64,000 nt of DNA from Whitmania pigra (Eukaryota > Annelida > Clitellata > Hirudinida > Haemopidae). The notes below the pieces were generated by a model, which was not told the DNA's origin, did no database searches, and saw only the letters and a list, made by a program, of their open reading frames with translations. The first letter of the stretch is position 1; every line of letters starts with the position of its first letter. Shown in pieces: positions 12,190-23,756 of this stretch. The stretch spans positions 2,506,001 to 2,570,000 of the forward strand of contig JAJTWR010000308.1 of NCBI GenBank assembly GCA_021613335.1. Direction: 5' to 3'. The position numbers were made by a program, and so were the translations under genes.

Positions 12190-13230
12190 TGGGGACGAAC
12201 GCAGGAAAACGTCGAGGAGTGACGGACAGTGGCGTTCCAAGGAGAGTGCAGCAGGGGCGATTCGCCCCGGGTGGCTAGTCCCAAGGAGAGGGTATGTAAA
12301 TAATAAAAAAAAATGAAAAAACATGTTTTGTGACAGAAGATCCAAATTAACTTAATAAATGCGGGTATGTGACTGACCGCCGAAACTGAGTGCTGACATA
12401 TGAAATATATATTTGATTTGAATAAATTTTTATGTCATGTTTCCCAAACAGTATATACTATAATTAGTAATAGTAGCCTACTTCCTAAGCATAAAATTCC
12501 CACAATTCTACAAATTTACAATTCAATTCCCGATTGTCAAGGCTAAAAGCACCATACGGCAAAGTATCATTCTCCAACATTTCCTGAGATAAAGGGAGAA
12601 GGGGCAGCAAAATGCAGCGGGAGGGGGGTGAATTAAGTTGTGAACAATTTAGGGGCATCCAATCAATGGGTCGGCCCCGAGCATCGAAGAACCTCTGCAT
12701 GCCACTGCCGCCGGGTGAGGGCTAGCAGGTGCCCAAGGACCCGACATTTTTGGGGGGATTTCAGAAAGGATGAAAGAACTCTGAATCTGCAGCATAGAAA
12801 AAGGAGATGTGTTATTGGAGCACTGAGACATTGTTAAAACCTCTCGCACTTGGGAGATATCGACCTTGTTGATCCAGGGACCGAAGTTTTAGTTTTTGAT
12901 GATGGAGCAAAACCTCGCGTAACTCGATGATATGACTTTTTTTTTACTTTTCACGAAATGTCTAGAGCAATAGGATTCATGTAGGAGCACTCAAGAGACA
13001 TTGTCATAAACTCCAGTTTGGTGATGGACATCATTTGCGAAACCAAGACATTCCATCACGGACGTAGTACTTGCACATATGTCCTTGCCTGTAGATATTT
13101 AGCTGTAGATACCCGTAATGACATAATCAGGTCCTTCAGTTAAAAAGTTGTTCTGGAGCCTAATAAATTTATTCCCACTTAGTATTAATCCTTATGCGTA
13201 CAAATAGTTAACTGTGGATATCGCAGTAAA
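12190..13230. other. repeat-like intergenic DNA
   Basis: GC-rich patches at 12225-12300 (CAGTGGCG...) and 12600-12730 (...GCCACTG) look like ends of an old DNA element, but I find no matching target duplication. No gene is evident. Confidence 0.25.
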
Positions 13231-13234
13231 TTTG

Positions 13235-13757
13235 GTATCGGCGAGCAAGTTGGCTCAGAGGGTAGCGTGCCTGCTAACGACGGTAAAAGCTATAGTCGTT
13301 ACGTGTGGTGTTCGCGAACCAGTTTGCACCGCCACAAAACGCCCCTTTGAGGCGTAGCTGTTGAGTTTGTCATAACTAATATCTGATGGTGGAATAAATA
13401 CAAAGTTGTACAAAAAGATTGATGTAGTTTATTAAACAAAATAAACACCTAAGAAAAGACTGCGTGAGAACTCGACTCGACGAACCACACAACACAACGA
13501 TAATAAAAACAGTTCTCAATAACCGGCTAGGCGTCCATAGACAATAAAACAAAGATACATATATCTGTAATAGATAATTATAAATACAATATAATGTCAT
13601 ATGTAATCACACAAGTCCAAATCATCATAATTATGCAACGGACTTTAATCAAATAAATAAATAAATATGTAATCACACATAGTTTAAACTCAACAGGCAC
13701 TATACAAATGGTTGAGTGCCTCTGATGCTTGCGTCTGTAGCGCTAGACAAATAATAT
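13235..13757 (+). mobile_element. tRNA-derived SINE (type B) interrupted by an LTR-like insert
   Basis: The head at 13235-13325 has a tRNA-like start (GGCGAGCAAGTTGGCTCAGAGGG), with TGGCTCAGAGGG matching an RNA polymerase III A box and GTTCGCGAACC resembling a B box. The tail continues at about 13698-13757 (ggttgagtgcctctgatgc... gcgctagacaaata). The intervening 13349-13697 begins TGTTGAGTTT and ends AAACTCAACA, the TG...CA inverted ends expected of a solo LTR. I cannot see a clean target duplication for it. Confidence 0.5.
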
Positions 13758-13759
13758 AT

Positions 13760-14400
13760 AATACATAATATATAATACATTTGCAGTAACTTTAAGCACT
13801 AGAAAAAAACATCAAATTATTTTGATATTACCAATAGACGTTTACACCAAAGCCTACTGATTAACGGTTCCATGAATTAAGTTTTAATTCTGGGAATTCC
13901 GACCTATCGGGATGTTATGTGAGGAATTTTAGAAACTTTTAAGGTAGCGGGAGACATTATTTTCTTCAAATAATAAACCTTACTTAGTAGTTTATTTATA
14001 AAGATAGCTTGCATTAAGGATATAAGTGAAATAAAGTTGATTGATGAGCGGCTCTCAGCAACAAGGATTTTATGACGTTCTATCTTAACTGGTGAGATGT
14101 GACACACCCAATTTCATAATATGTTTTGATAACCTTCAGTTAATTAATTAATTAATTAGTTAACCCAATTTAGTTATTGTAGTTTTGACAACTTATTTTT
14201 GCTTAGGCAAACTGATGACAGTTTTCCTGCTTGCATTCTTGTAACTTAATCCATCTCATGTCATGTATTTTATTTTACCTTTAAGAATTGAAGTTACCCA
14301 AGGAAAGGCTTAGTTAGACTACTTTTGTAATTTAAAGCAGAACATTCATTGTTGGAATGATGAGGTAAATTACTATTTATTAATTTGTTGTCATTTTTAA
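13760..14400. other. AT-rich intergenic, upstream of the UBL gene
   Basis: No coding or repeat structure is recognised apart from a short TTAA run at about 14142-14160. It would contain the promoter of the gene at 14401. Confidence 0.3.
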
Positions 14401-15533
14401 ATGACTAGCAGAAAATTATGTTCAAGCACACAAAATTTAGCTTTCGAGCTCGAGCGTTCTGTTGCTCAGGGTGATGTGGATAGTGCTAAACAGAATGCCG
14501 AAGCTTTGGTTGAATCTAAATCCAAAGTCATTATAAATATTGCACCTCAACCAAAAAATTTTCAGGATTTCAGGTAGGTTTATTAATAAATATTATGTAA
14601 TAAAAATTAATTCATTGATTTATTAATATTAATTTCATGATTTTTACTTTATCTGATTTACACAAGCCAGTAATTTCTTTGTAGGCTAAGAATCTGTATT
14701 GAAAATAAATTTTTTTGTAGGCTAAGAATCTGTATTGAAAATAAACATTGCTTAGATGCATGTCTATACATAAAAGTTAAAAGATCAAGCAGTGTCTTAA
14801 AATTGAAAGAATCTGTTAGTATTTTAATTTTTTGCTGAAGTATGTGCTTGAATTTAAGCTTCTTAAATTTCATATAAAGTTTTATTTATAAGGTAACTTC
14901 CTTTATTCTGTTTCATTTAATAATTAAATAATTAATGCAAATAATGTTTGATATATGCTGATTTATGTTTAGCTGGCTGAATTGACCCATACAATGCTTG
15001 ACACAGTCAGTAGCATTATAGCAAGCGATACAAGACCGCTTGATGATAATATTATTAGCACTATTAATATTATATTTCTATGTTGTCTAATTGGACATAT
15101 GTGAAAATGGGCACTTTCCACCATCACATTATCCCATAATGGATTTTAAAATTGCTGTTCATAAACACTATGAAGCTTTAATATATTTTACCATCAATAG
15201 TAAACTTGGTTTACTTGGTAAAAAATGGTTGCATTCCTGCAAACTGAAGTGAAAGCAATGGTTGTTATATGTAGGGTGCCATATAAATGGTGGATCGATT
15301 AAGAAGTGCCTTCACATTCTATTTGGATACATAAGGCACTCAAAAAAATCGGCTAAATAAAAAAAATACAGATGTACTTTGAATAATCTTTTATGCAGAT
15401 ACAGGAAAAATTTGGTTTTCCAATAAATGTTCAAAGATGGATTTTTGAGCAACGAGTTTTGGGAAACGAAGAAATTCTGAATGATTTGGGAGAAGTCAAT
15501 CTGCTGTATCTTTATTTAATTTGTGAATTTTAA
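14401..15533 (+). CDS. HOIL-1L/SHARPIN-like tether and ubiquitin-like protein
   Basis: Three exons, 14401-14573, 14721-14814 and 15399-15533, join in phase to 133 residues. Residues 13-30 (LAFELERSVAQGDVDSAKQ) match the LUBAC-tethering helix at the N-terminus of HOIL-1L (RBCK1) and SHARPIN. The rest matches their ubiquitin-like domain: first strands LRICIENK, then LKLKESIQEKFGFPINVQRW and a short C-terminal strand, VNLLYLYLI. In vertebrates this UBL binds HOIP of the linear-ubiquitin ligase complex. No NZF or RBR domain follows: a stop comes straight after the UBL. A 36-bp tandem duplication covers the acceptor of exon 2. It could be a minimal SHARPIN-like subunit, or a gene whose further exons are spliced in alternatively. 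Family assignment rests on motif similarity by eye. Confidence 0.72.
14678..14745 (+). repeat. tandem duplication of a splice acceptor and exon start
   Basis: Two identical 32-bp copies (14678-14709 and 14714-14745), offset 36 bp, each hold TTTGTAG and the first 25 bases of exon 2. Using the upstream acceptor (exon start 14685) would insert exactly 12 codons without a stop. Confidence 0.9.
15236..15365 (+). mobile_element. SINE tail (type A) in the UBL gene intron
   Basis: It contains tggtggatcgattaagaag followed by tgccttcacattctatttgg and an A-rich end. The same body recurs at 22905-23090 (+) and, with a full tRNA-like head, at 57955-58155 (-). Confidence 0.55.
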
Positions 15534-16329
15534 TTCCAATAATATTGAGCGATTTTAAAAATGATTTATATTGTCAATAATCTGAATAATTTGAGTAGTA
15601 CTCTATAGTAATTCAAAATCATTACTTGATTTCACATACCAAAAACCCTGTTTCAAATCATTCTTATTATATGCTATATTAGATTTTAATGTACTCTTTA
15701 TTCTATATCTTTAATATCTAATTTAATGTGTAGTTTTAGTTTTAGTTGTAATGATACTTTTTTATAGTGATGGTAGAAGAAATAATACTTTAATGTTCAC
15801 AAATCCTTAAGTTGGTAATGATGTTTATTAAGTGAATCTGTTTGAAGGGTGGCTTGCAAATAAATATTATATAATAAAAATTAATTCATTGGTATCAATT
15901 ATTTATTTTAACTAAATCTAATCTAAGGCTGCAATCTAATCTAAGAATGGTGTTTGTTGCAAAAGAGCTGACATTGACAACGAGACATGTCGAGATCGGA
16001 GGGTTTGTTAGTCAAAAACCAATGCATAGCTTCACTTTTTGGGAGTATTGCTAGAAGATTGAATGAAGTTATTATGCTACAGGAGCGGAGGCAAGGAACA
16101 CGGTTTTAATCATAAATTAATAAAAGTAATATTCTAAAGAATGTTAGAAAACCCTTAAAATAAAGTATTTTTGAGCAAAATAATCAAATGCTTAGCCGAA
16201 TTATTATTTATAAATCTAATTATTTATTTACAAATAGCGAAACTGTGTTAGAAAATCCTTAAATTAAAGTATTTTTGAAAAAAAGTCAAATGCATTTATA
16301 TCAACTTAGTCGGACTATCATTTACAAAT
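15534..16329. other. AT-rich intergenic DNA
   Basis: No gene is recognised. A near-repeat (ttaaagtatttttgagcaaa..., 16150-16280) occurs twice about 105 bp apart. Confidence 0.3.
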
Positions 16330-16760
16330 CTCGAAACTCTGAAATCCTGCCTGAATTTCTTGCGAATCCATTTCCCGCAGAGCGGTATTGATCTCCCATA
16401 CTTAGCAAGAGAACTTGGACCCAGCAACATTTGCAACACCACTGTCAATGACTTTATACACTGAATTCTTAACCCAACTCATAACCTCTCGCAGGTTAGG
16501 CTTCAGTTCCTGATCCATGCTTGCGCTTCTTAGCATTTCCCTTGCCCACCTGTTGACTGAGGTCATCATGATCTGCTCGCCATTTGCGGATCATACGGAT
16601 ATCTAAATTATCTTCTTTGCAGAAAGTTGTAAGATTCTTGTCCAGTGAGTCTTCACGATTCCTTTCTTATATATAGTAAAACAGCTTTTTCTTTTGTGCT
16701 CGTCTTGCCTCTTGTTCGATTGTTAGGACTAAAAAGAGTGGTCATTACACAGATCCAGGT
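16330..16760 (-). pseudogene. possible pogo/jerky-type transposase relic
   Basis: On the minus strand, short in-frame pieces read IRMIRKWRADHDDLSQQV, then KKRKHGSG. This resembles the N-terminal helix-turn-helix and linker of pogo/jerky-like transposases. Frames are broken and no catalytic domain is visible. 16760-18100 holds nothing else I can name. Confidence 0.3.
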
Positions 16761-18141
16761 CTTCTTAACCACTATAAATAATTGTTATGTTATGTTATGA
16801 GATCGACGGGTCCTTGTGGGTCTTGCTTGTGACTCTGGCTGCTTTACACGAACTTCTTCATTCTCTTGTGTGTCAGGTGGCTCCGAGTTATTTGCATCCA
16901 CAACTTTGTCGAAATAAGGTGATGCCCAAATAACTATTAACGGTTGTAATAAATCTGTTGCGCTGAATTAGGAAGGTTCATAAACACAGCCCGATGCAAC
17001 TGTGTTCTAATTGGTTGTCTGCCTACCGTATTTGCTTACCCGTTTATATTTGACATATCAATACTTACATCAAATGTAATTTTCATTATCGGTACTTTAC
17101 TATGTTAATATTTTAATAAAATTTTACTTATATTAATTTAATAGCTAACAATTCAATTTATTATTGCTTTACAATAGACCGTAAATTCCGGCCAGCAATA
17201 TTAACTAGCATATCCTACGAGCATATTGAAAAATCATGCTAGGGCTTATTTTCGGGGAAACACTATGGTTAATTTGATTTTTACAAAGGCCAATAAAGTA
17301 AAATAAACTTGAAAGTATAAATTTGAAAATAGCAGTGTTAACCTAGAAACAGCACAAAGAATGCTGTGTCAAAATTTTAAGTCGCTTCTATTCAACGTTT
17401 GGGATGAGTTCTTGGGACAGACAGTAGCTTGTGATGACAGTTTCCTATGTTTTCTTTTACATCTGACGAATGGGGTAGGGGTAAATGTCCTATTCGTTTA
17501 TAGTCAATCTCACAGCCAAGATGATGTGGACTCAAGAGTCTATGGGTAGGACATGCGCCAATTCCTTTAACTTTGTTCTTTCTTTTAAAACAAAATCTAT
17601 TGTCAACCTCTGCTTATCTCTTTTGGCACTAAATATGATAACTAATAATTATTATAAGTAGAATATAAATGAAACAATATAAATAAATACATTAAGTAAG
17701 ATGGGTCACGTGTTCTAAGTCATCTTCTCTTAAGGTCACTTAATGAACTCTTAGACATCACTGAAAAGAATAACAAAAATCTAATTTAAATTAGTGTCAC
17801 TTTATGAAATCTTTATACAAGTTTCTTATGAATTTGAAAACGTTTTAGTGAAAGCATTTTCAAGCAAGGAAAAACAGTTACTACAGTTATAACAGCATCA
17901 ACTTCATGAGAAACGAAGAAAAATGTATTTATTCTCTTGACTGCCAGAATCAGGGAAATCATTTCGCGTAGATGAGCGAATAATGTGCGATATCTATATA
18001 ATTTTTGAATTTTTTATATATTTTGGAAATAGGAAGTTTCGCTTTGGAGATGTGTTATGCAACTGATATAAAAGCCATATTTTCACGTGGTTAGTCTGTC
18101 ATGCTTATAGTGTGCTCCCAAGTGCTCCCAAGGAAGCAACC

Positions 18142-21100
18142 ATGCGTCAACAAATGGATGTAAATTTATTAGAATTTGATTTTGCTTCATTTCCTGGCAA
18201 TGTAAGTTTGAATTTTGATTAAAAACCGACAACCACATTTACTCCAAAGATTTAATGTTCATGTGTTATGATAGCGGTGTTATGGTTCTCGTGGCACATT
18301 TACACTAATAGCGTGATCACTATATTTAGAAAGATTTATTCTTGTTTTTCTTAAAGAATTAACTTGTTTTGACACAAAGTAAATCTTGCTTTCAAGAATC
18401 TTATTCGTTACACTCACATTTGCAGAATAGCTTCAACGAATGTTTAACACGTGGTTCGCGATTCCAGCATTTGAGATATGTAAACCATTGCGATTAAGAA
18501 TTTGACCTCAAATTTTTGATTATTGCTCTTGCAAAACATTTCTCAATTAAAGCTGCCGCGATCTAAATGCTTAACGTTTAGTTTAAACTTATTATTGTAG
18601 CGTGTCTATTATTGTGGCGCCTTAAGTCTAAGCACCTAAGCACAAGCTTTTGACAATAATAGTAGCATTTTTGAGACTTATAAAAAATATGTTTAAAGAA
18701 TCAGATATAAACTTACTGAATTTGTGATCAGTTTATATTAGTGTAGGTAATAAAGAAGTTAAAATGTCTTATTAGTGATAATTTAGATATTTGGAAATAA
18801 TAACTTATGATTTTGATTTATTTTCAGTTTGGTAACCTACAAGACATGTCAATAGAATCAGTATGTGCACCTCTTAACTTGAGTTTTTATTTAATTTTTT
18901 AATTTGCTATGTTCGGCTAATATTAAGATCACCTTTTTTTTATACAGCAAATTAATTTTTGTGCCTCTAGTCCTGTTCTGGATGACATTGAAAATATACC
19001 AGATTTTGGGAATTTTGACATTTTTGGGAATGATTTTGCAATGGACATTTTTAGAAAATTTGAGATTGGGCATGAACCGAGTCCATCAGAACAATATGGC
19101 AATGAGTGGATGGGTTCTGAATGGCAGAAAAGTGATGACGAAGAATTTATTGATGAATTTTTCAATTCAACAAATATTGACATCTTATTGGGCGAATGTG
19201 ATTTTTTTGATTTGATTGTTGGAGAGTCTCAAGTTTCACCTTGTGATGTTAAACCTGACTTGAAAGGTAATTAATCAATTTCAATGTTTATGCAGCTTTA
19301 TCAGTAACACTGACAATTTTGTTACTTCTAGGAGTTGGATCAGCAACTGCATTTGGATTATTAGATGAAATAGAAAAAGGTGAATGTTTTTATTACAAAT
19401 AATTATTTCAAGTTTTTCATTGTTGACCATGTCCTATAATTACAAAACTCAAAGGTGAATTTAGTAAACAAGAAACAGAGGAACCAGAAGATTCTATCAT
19501 AAAGTGGGTAACTGTTTTACTGAAAGAATAAATTAAAATTTAAATTTATTGCTGTTTATCAGAAGTGTCAGGAGCCTTGGAAGCATGGAATCACGAACAT
19601 CCATCTCAAAAGAAACAGAAAGCATTGATTTGACAAGGATCACATGTTCACCTAAACCAAAGCAAAAGCCAAAAACCTCAAAAGTGAAGCCAAAATCAAA
19701 AGGAAGTAATAAAAGTGGTGGTGATAAATACCGGCCCCAAAAATCTAACTGCCAGCCTCAGTCAAATGAATCAAGTCAAGTGATGACAGAACACGATTAC
19801 ATCATCAGGGACACAAATGTGGAGAGTTCAACACTAAGAGCAGGAAAAGTTGGAACCGTTTCGAGGCTTGACCACAACGCGAGGAACAAAGGATGCAAAG
19901 AAATCCGTGAATTGAGCTCTTCGAACAAAAACTCGATTCAGGTCGAGCAGAAATTCATTTCAGCTTTAGATGCCAAAGTTGCACCTAAGTCTAGACATGC
20001 TCCAATCCCCAGGAAAGATGGCTCGATATCAGGATCTAATTTGAAACCAAAACCCGCACCCATCCCCAGAAAGGGCAGCACAGTCCAGGATCAGACTTCG
20101 GAACAAAAACCTCGACTAGCTCCGGTCCCAAGAAAGGATGTTAAATCTGACCAGAAGCCTAAACCTGCTCCAGTTCCAAGAAAGATGACCTCAATTTTGG
20201 ACAACTCAAAACTGATTAAAAGTATTCAAGGTTAGTTATTTTAGGATTTAATTGGTTAGGTATTTTATAACCTTCTTTCAACCACAAATTATGACCATCC
20301 ATTTTACCTTATTATTACATATTGTATTTTGCTTATTAAATGATTTATGTATTTTCTTTCAGAGCAAGATGATTGTAAAAGACTGACAAGTGAGGGAGAG
20401 AAATCTTTCAAAGATTCTGATGGACACAAATCACCAGACACAAGTTCAGACTCTTGTTTAACATCTCCAAATGACTTTCCAAGACCTTCACCGAAGGAGA
20501 ATGAAAAAGATCGCTGTTCTTCTGTTGAAAATATAATCGCAGGAGATTTAAGTACAGGGGATTCGCAACAGAATGATACAAATGAAACAAATGATGATGG
20601 AAAGGACAAAAATAAGAAAAAACTAAGCCTGATGGATTACAAGAAGTTGAAACAAGAAAGATATAAACAAGAACCTGGGACTGATGAACAGAGCAAAACT
20701 AATGAAACATCAAATGAAGGAGATCACAACTACTGCATGCCTTCTCAGTGTCATCAGACTAGTGCTGAGACTTCAAAGAATAAGATGACGACCAACGTCG
20801 ACCAAGTTAATTCTTCAACCAACATTGTGACTTCAAATAATAAGATGACGACCAACATTGTGACTTCAAATAATAAGATGACGACCAATGTCGAGATGTC
20901 GAATGGGATGACGACCGAGCAGTCCAAAGCGATGGCCACTGCAACAGTTGTGACTAAGCCTACCTCATCTCACAATATTGAAATTGGGTCAAAAATATCA
21001 AGTCACTCTACTCAGGAAAGTGCTGATGCGGCAAAGGTTGAAGAACACAGGTCGAGGAATAGAGAATCACATAGGAACCAACTTGCTCATACGAGACCTT

Positions 21101-22700
21101 TTAGGGATCCAAACAGGAGATTTGAAGACAACAATATCAGAAAGAGAAGGGCTTCGCCTCTTCACAATTCAGAATTAATAAAGAGAACAATGAAGGTCGA
21201 CTCACAATACTCTAACAGTTCATGGAACACGAGCGTCCTTACTGTATTCGAGCTTCCCCGGAGAAATGGCAAGTACAGCAATTCGTCCGGATTCCCGTCC
21301 GACGCAAGTTCTCTCTCGTCGCCACGTCAGAGGTCGAGGAGCAGGTCATCTTCCGTCTCATCGAACTCTTCATCCTCCTCTGTTTTGTCCTCGTCACGCA
21401 AAGAAAAGCACATTAAAAAAACAAGGTGAGATTAAGATTAAAGTGTTATTATCATTTAAATTTCCATATAGTTCAGCTGGACAGCCAATTTTAACTGTAA
21501 AGTTCTTAATGTAGATGACTTTTTAAAATATTCTGATAATGGCATTTGATCATTGATTACAAATCATGAAAAAATGTTCAATTTTTCAGGTCTCGAGAAG
21601 AATGTTCTAGGGAAAGGAGGTGTGTTGTAATAATGTAATGTAATAATTAATAAGACAAATAATTATTTTAATAGACATTTTCTAACTAAGTTTTAAACTA
21701 ATATTTATTTGTCTTTATTTTCATTCTCTTTGCATTTCAGGGATCATAGTAGCTCAAGGAAGTCACTCGACCAACAAAAGGCCATTGTGAGTTGTTATTA
21801 AATTTTTTTGCCTCTTTTCTACTTAGTCTCTAAACTTGATTTATGGCTGTTATAGGATGAGAGGAGAATTGTTTATGTTGGGGGCCTCCCATCTGATTAC
21901 ACAAAATATGATCTCAGGAGAAAAATGCAATGTTTTGGAGAAATTCTTGAAACAAGCATTCACAAACGAAATAAGGAGTAAGTTGGAGCTGCCATATCCA
22001 TCTGTTCTCTTTCTTATGAGATTTGATGATGAATTTTCATGATTAGGTACTTAATGTCTTGACTTTTTTTTTCTCCAGTGAATATTATGGATTTGTTACC
22101 TTTGAAACAACAGCTCAAGCAGCCAATGCAAAGCAAGGTTGGTATTTGTAGCCAATTTTTGTAATGGCTTGTGATTTTTAGTAGGATTTATAGGCACTTT
22201 TTTAGTACCTTCTACTACTTAGAATATATATTTACTTATTACTTACATATTTACGAAGTCCTCGTATTTGAGGTATTTCCCTGGCAATAAGGGGTGGATT
22301 GCCAACACAACTTGTTATGACTATTGCCTCTACCACCATAACTCATTCAGCAAGCATGCATGCCATTATTGTCAGAATGTTCTTGCAAATGCTTCCAGTT
22401 TTTTGTTTATTGATTTGTATTGCCTTAAACCCGCAGATGGTCCGAGGGTTCCAGGATGTGAGAGATTCGACTTCAGTTACGGTGGCCGAAGAGAATTTTG
22501 TGGTACAAACTATTCCGACCTAGGTACGTTATTTAAGGTTGTTAAATAATGGACATTTGTTCTTATTTGTACATCTTCCTGCTACAGATCATGAGGCTGT
22601 ATACAGATCGAGTTCTTCAATGAATTCTAGAAACTCGGACTTTCAAGATTTACTCCGACAAACTATGAGCATGGTTCAAAAAAGCAAGAGGACAAGTTGA
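18142..22700 (+). CDS. PPARGC1: PGC-1 family transcriptional coactivator (Spargel-like)
   Basis: Thirteen exons in consistent phase give 898 residues: 18142-18201, 18828-18860, 18948-19266, 19332-19379, 19455-19503, 19563-20230, 20363-21425, 21590-21619, 21741-21786, 21856-21977, 22079-22137, 22437-22523 and 22588-22700. PGC-1 proteins co-activate nuclear receptors and NRF-type factors to drive mitochondrial genes. The N-terminus is acidic (DDIENIPDFGNFDIFGND) with IDILL, a possible variant receptor box. EHDY at 19789-19800 matches the [DE]HxY HCF-1-binding motif. Then come four P[IV]PRK motifs, an RS-rich stretch (QRSRSRSSSV), and a C-terminal RRM with RNP2 IVYVGG and RNP1 YYGFVTFE. After the RRM, FSYGGRREFCGTNYSDLD is diagnostic of the PGC-1 C-terminus. 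It is tail-to-tail with the ASXL gene. Orthology is confident; which vertebrate paralogue is closest cannot be told. Confidence 0.9.
20821..20886 (+). repeat. 33-bp in-frame tandem repeat in PGC-1 exon 7
   Basis: Two identical 33-bp units (20821-20853, 20854-20886) encode NIVTSNNKMTT twice. Related partial copies (KNKMTTN, VEMSNGMTT) flank them. Confidence 0.92.
22165..22375 (-). mobile_element. probable SINE in a PGC-1 intron
   Basis: In the reverse sense it resembles the type A SINE: ggcacttttttagtacc-like tail, ccctggcaat, ttgccaacac and, at the head side, gcatgcatgcc. It is divergent, and lies between exons 11 and 12. Confidence 0.35.
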
Positions 22701-22818
22701 AAGTTATTTATACTTCAAATTGTGTATATGCCTTCTTTTAATGATAACATGACCCTCAACTGCATCTCAACGTTTTTTATTAATAATTTGACACTCCTCC
22801 TAAACATCATGGTTTTTC

Positions 22819-22824
22819 AATAAA
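22819..22824 (+). promoter_or_regulatory. poly(A) signal of PGC-1
   Basis: AATAAA about 120 bp downstream of the PGC-1 stop codon. Confidence 0.55.
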
Positions 22825-22904
22825 ACCAGAAAGACAACAGTCACCCCTCACATTGTAAGTCCATTCCTAGCCAACAACTCTGAGATCAGAGTATGAATCA
22901 AATA

Positions 22905-23090
22905 AATGTGTGCAGGGCTGTGTTCCTGCATGTGGCAGTAATAACAACAGCAGGTATGCAACATTCGCAACCCAGCATGTACTGCCAGGGAGCGCTCCAG
23001 GTAAGGGAGCTATTTAAAATGGTGGATCAACTAAAAAGTGCCTTGATGTCCTACCCGGATACACGCGCAGTAAAAAAATTAACTAATTAG
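22905..23090 (+). mobile_element. SINE (type A)
   Basis: It holds the shared body atggtggatcaactaaaaag and tgccttgatgtcctacccgg, followed by an A-rich tail. Compare 15236-15365 and 57955-58155. The rest of the PGC-1/ASXL spacer (23091-23756) has no gene I can identify. Confidence 0.6.
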
Positions 23091-23756
23091 CACACAAAAC
23101 GAATTTGATCCAAGCAGTAGTCGTTGCCTTACTAGTGCACCAGATATTCAATTCTAACATAATTACCTCTATTGCATTAATATTTATGAAATATTGATAC
23201 TGTAGACACACTAACAAACCATGATTTAAGTCATAGTGAAGAGAGATTATTATATTGTGCTTTTTGAAGAATGAAGAGGGATTATTACATTGTGAATCAG
23301 TAGATCCAGTTGAAAATGGCAGTGTAGGAGCCGTTCACTCAAACGTTTGTGCACATCAAGACTCACCAAATACGCTGTTAATTTGGGATCCAGTTGCAAG
23401 GAAGCTTGATCATGAATGCTATCCATCCTATTTAGCCTAATGTCACCTTATACAGAATGAGCTCACTAAGTTTTGAAAACTCGTTCCCAAATGCCAGTAA
23501 CGTAATCTTAGTCATCTTTTAATTAAAAAATCTTTTTAACTAGTCAATAATTTTCCAAAATTGGCTCAAGATGATGTGTTAAAGCGGATGTGAATTTTAG
23601 AATTAAGCTCAACCAAAACAAATGCAACAGAAAAAAACAATAAATACAAATGTGGTTAAGAATTTTGTGAAAAAACCGCTCACACGAATGTTTAGTTTAG
23701 TAAGTTGTTAACAAAACGGCAAACATCTTAATGAGGTAATTTCGAATGAACGGATA

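Noticed and set aside
12226..12720. Possible DNA transposon with CAGTGGC...GCCACTG ends
   Set aside because: Flanking bases do not give a matching target duplication, and the inverted match is only about 7-8 bp.
22268..22549. 93-codon frame in PGC-1
   Set aside because: Most of it is intron with a SINE-like repeat. Only 22437-22523 is exon, and in a different phase relation to that Met.
23255..23440. 61-codon plus frame between PGC-1 and ASXL
   Set aside because: It is protein-like over a short span but has no splice sites, no known family and no continuation.
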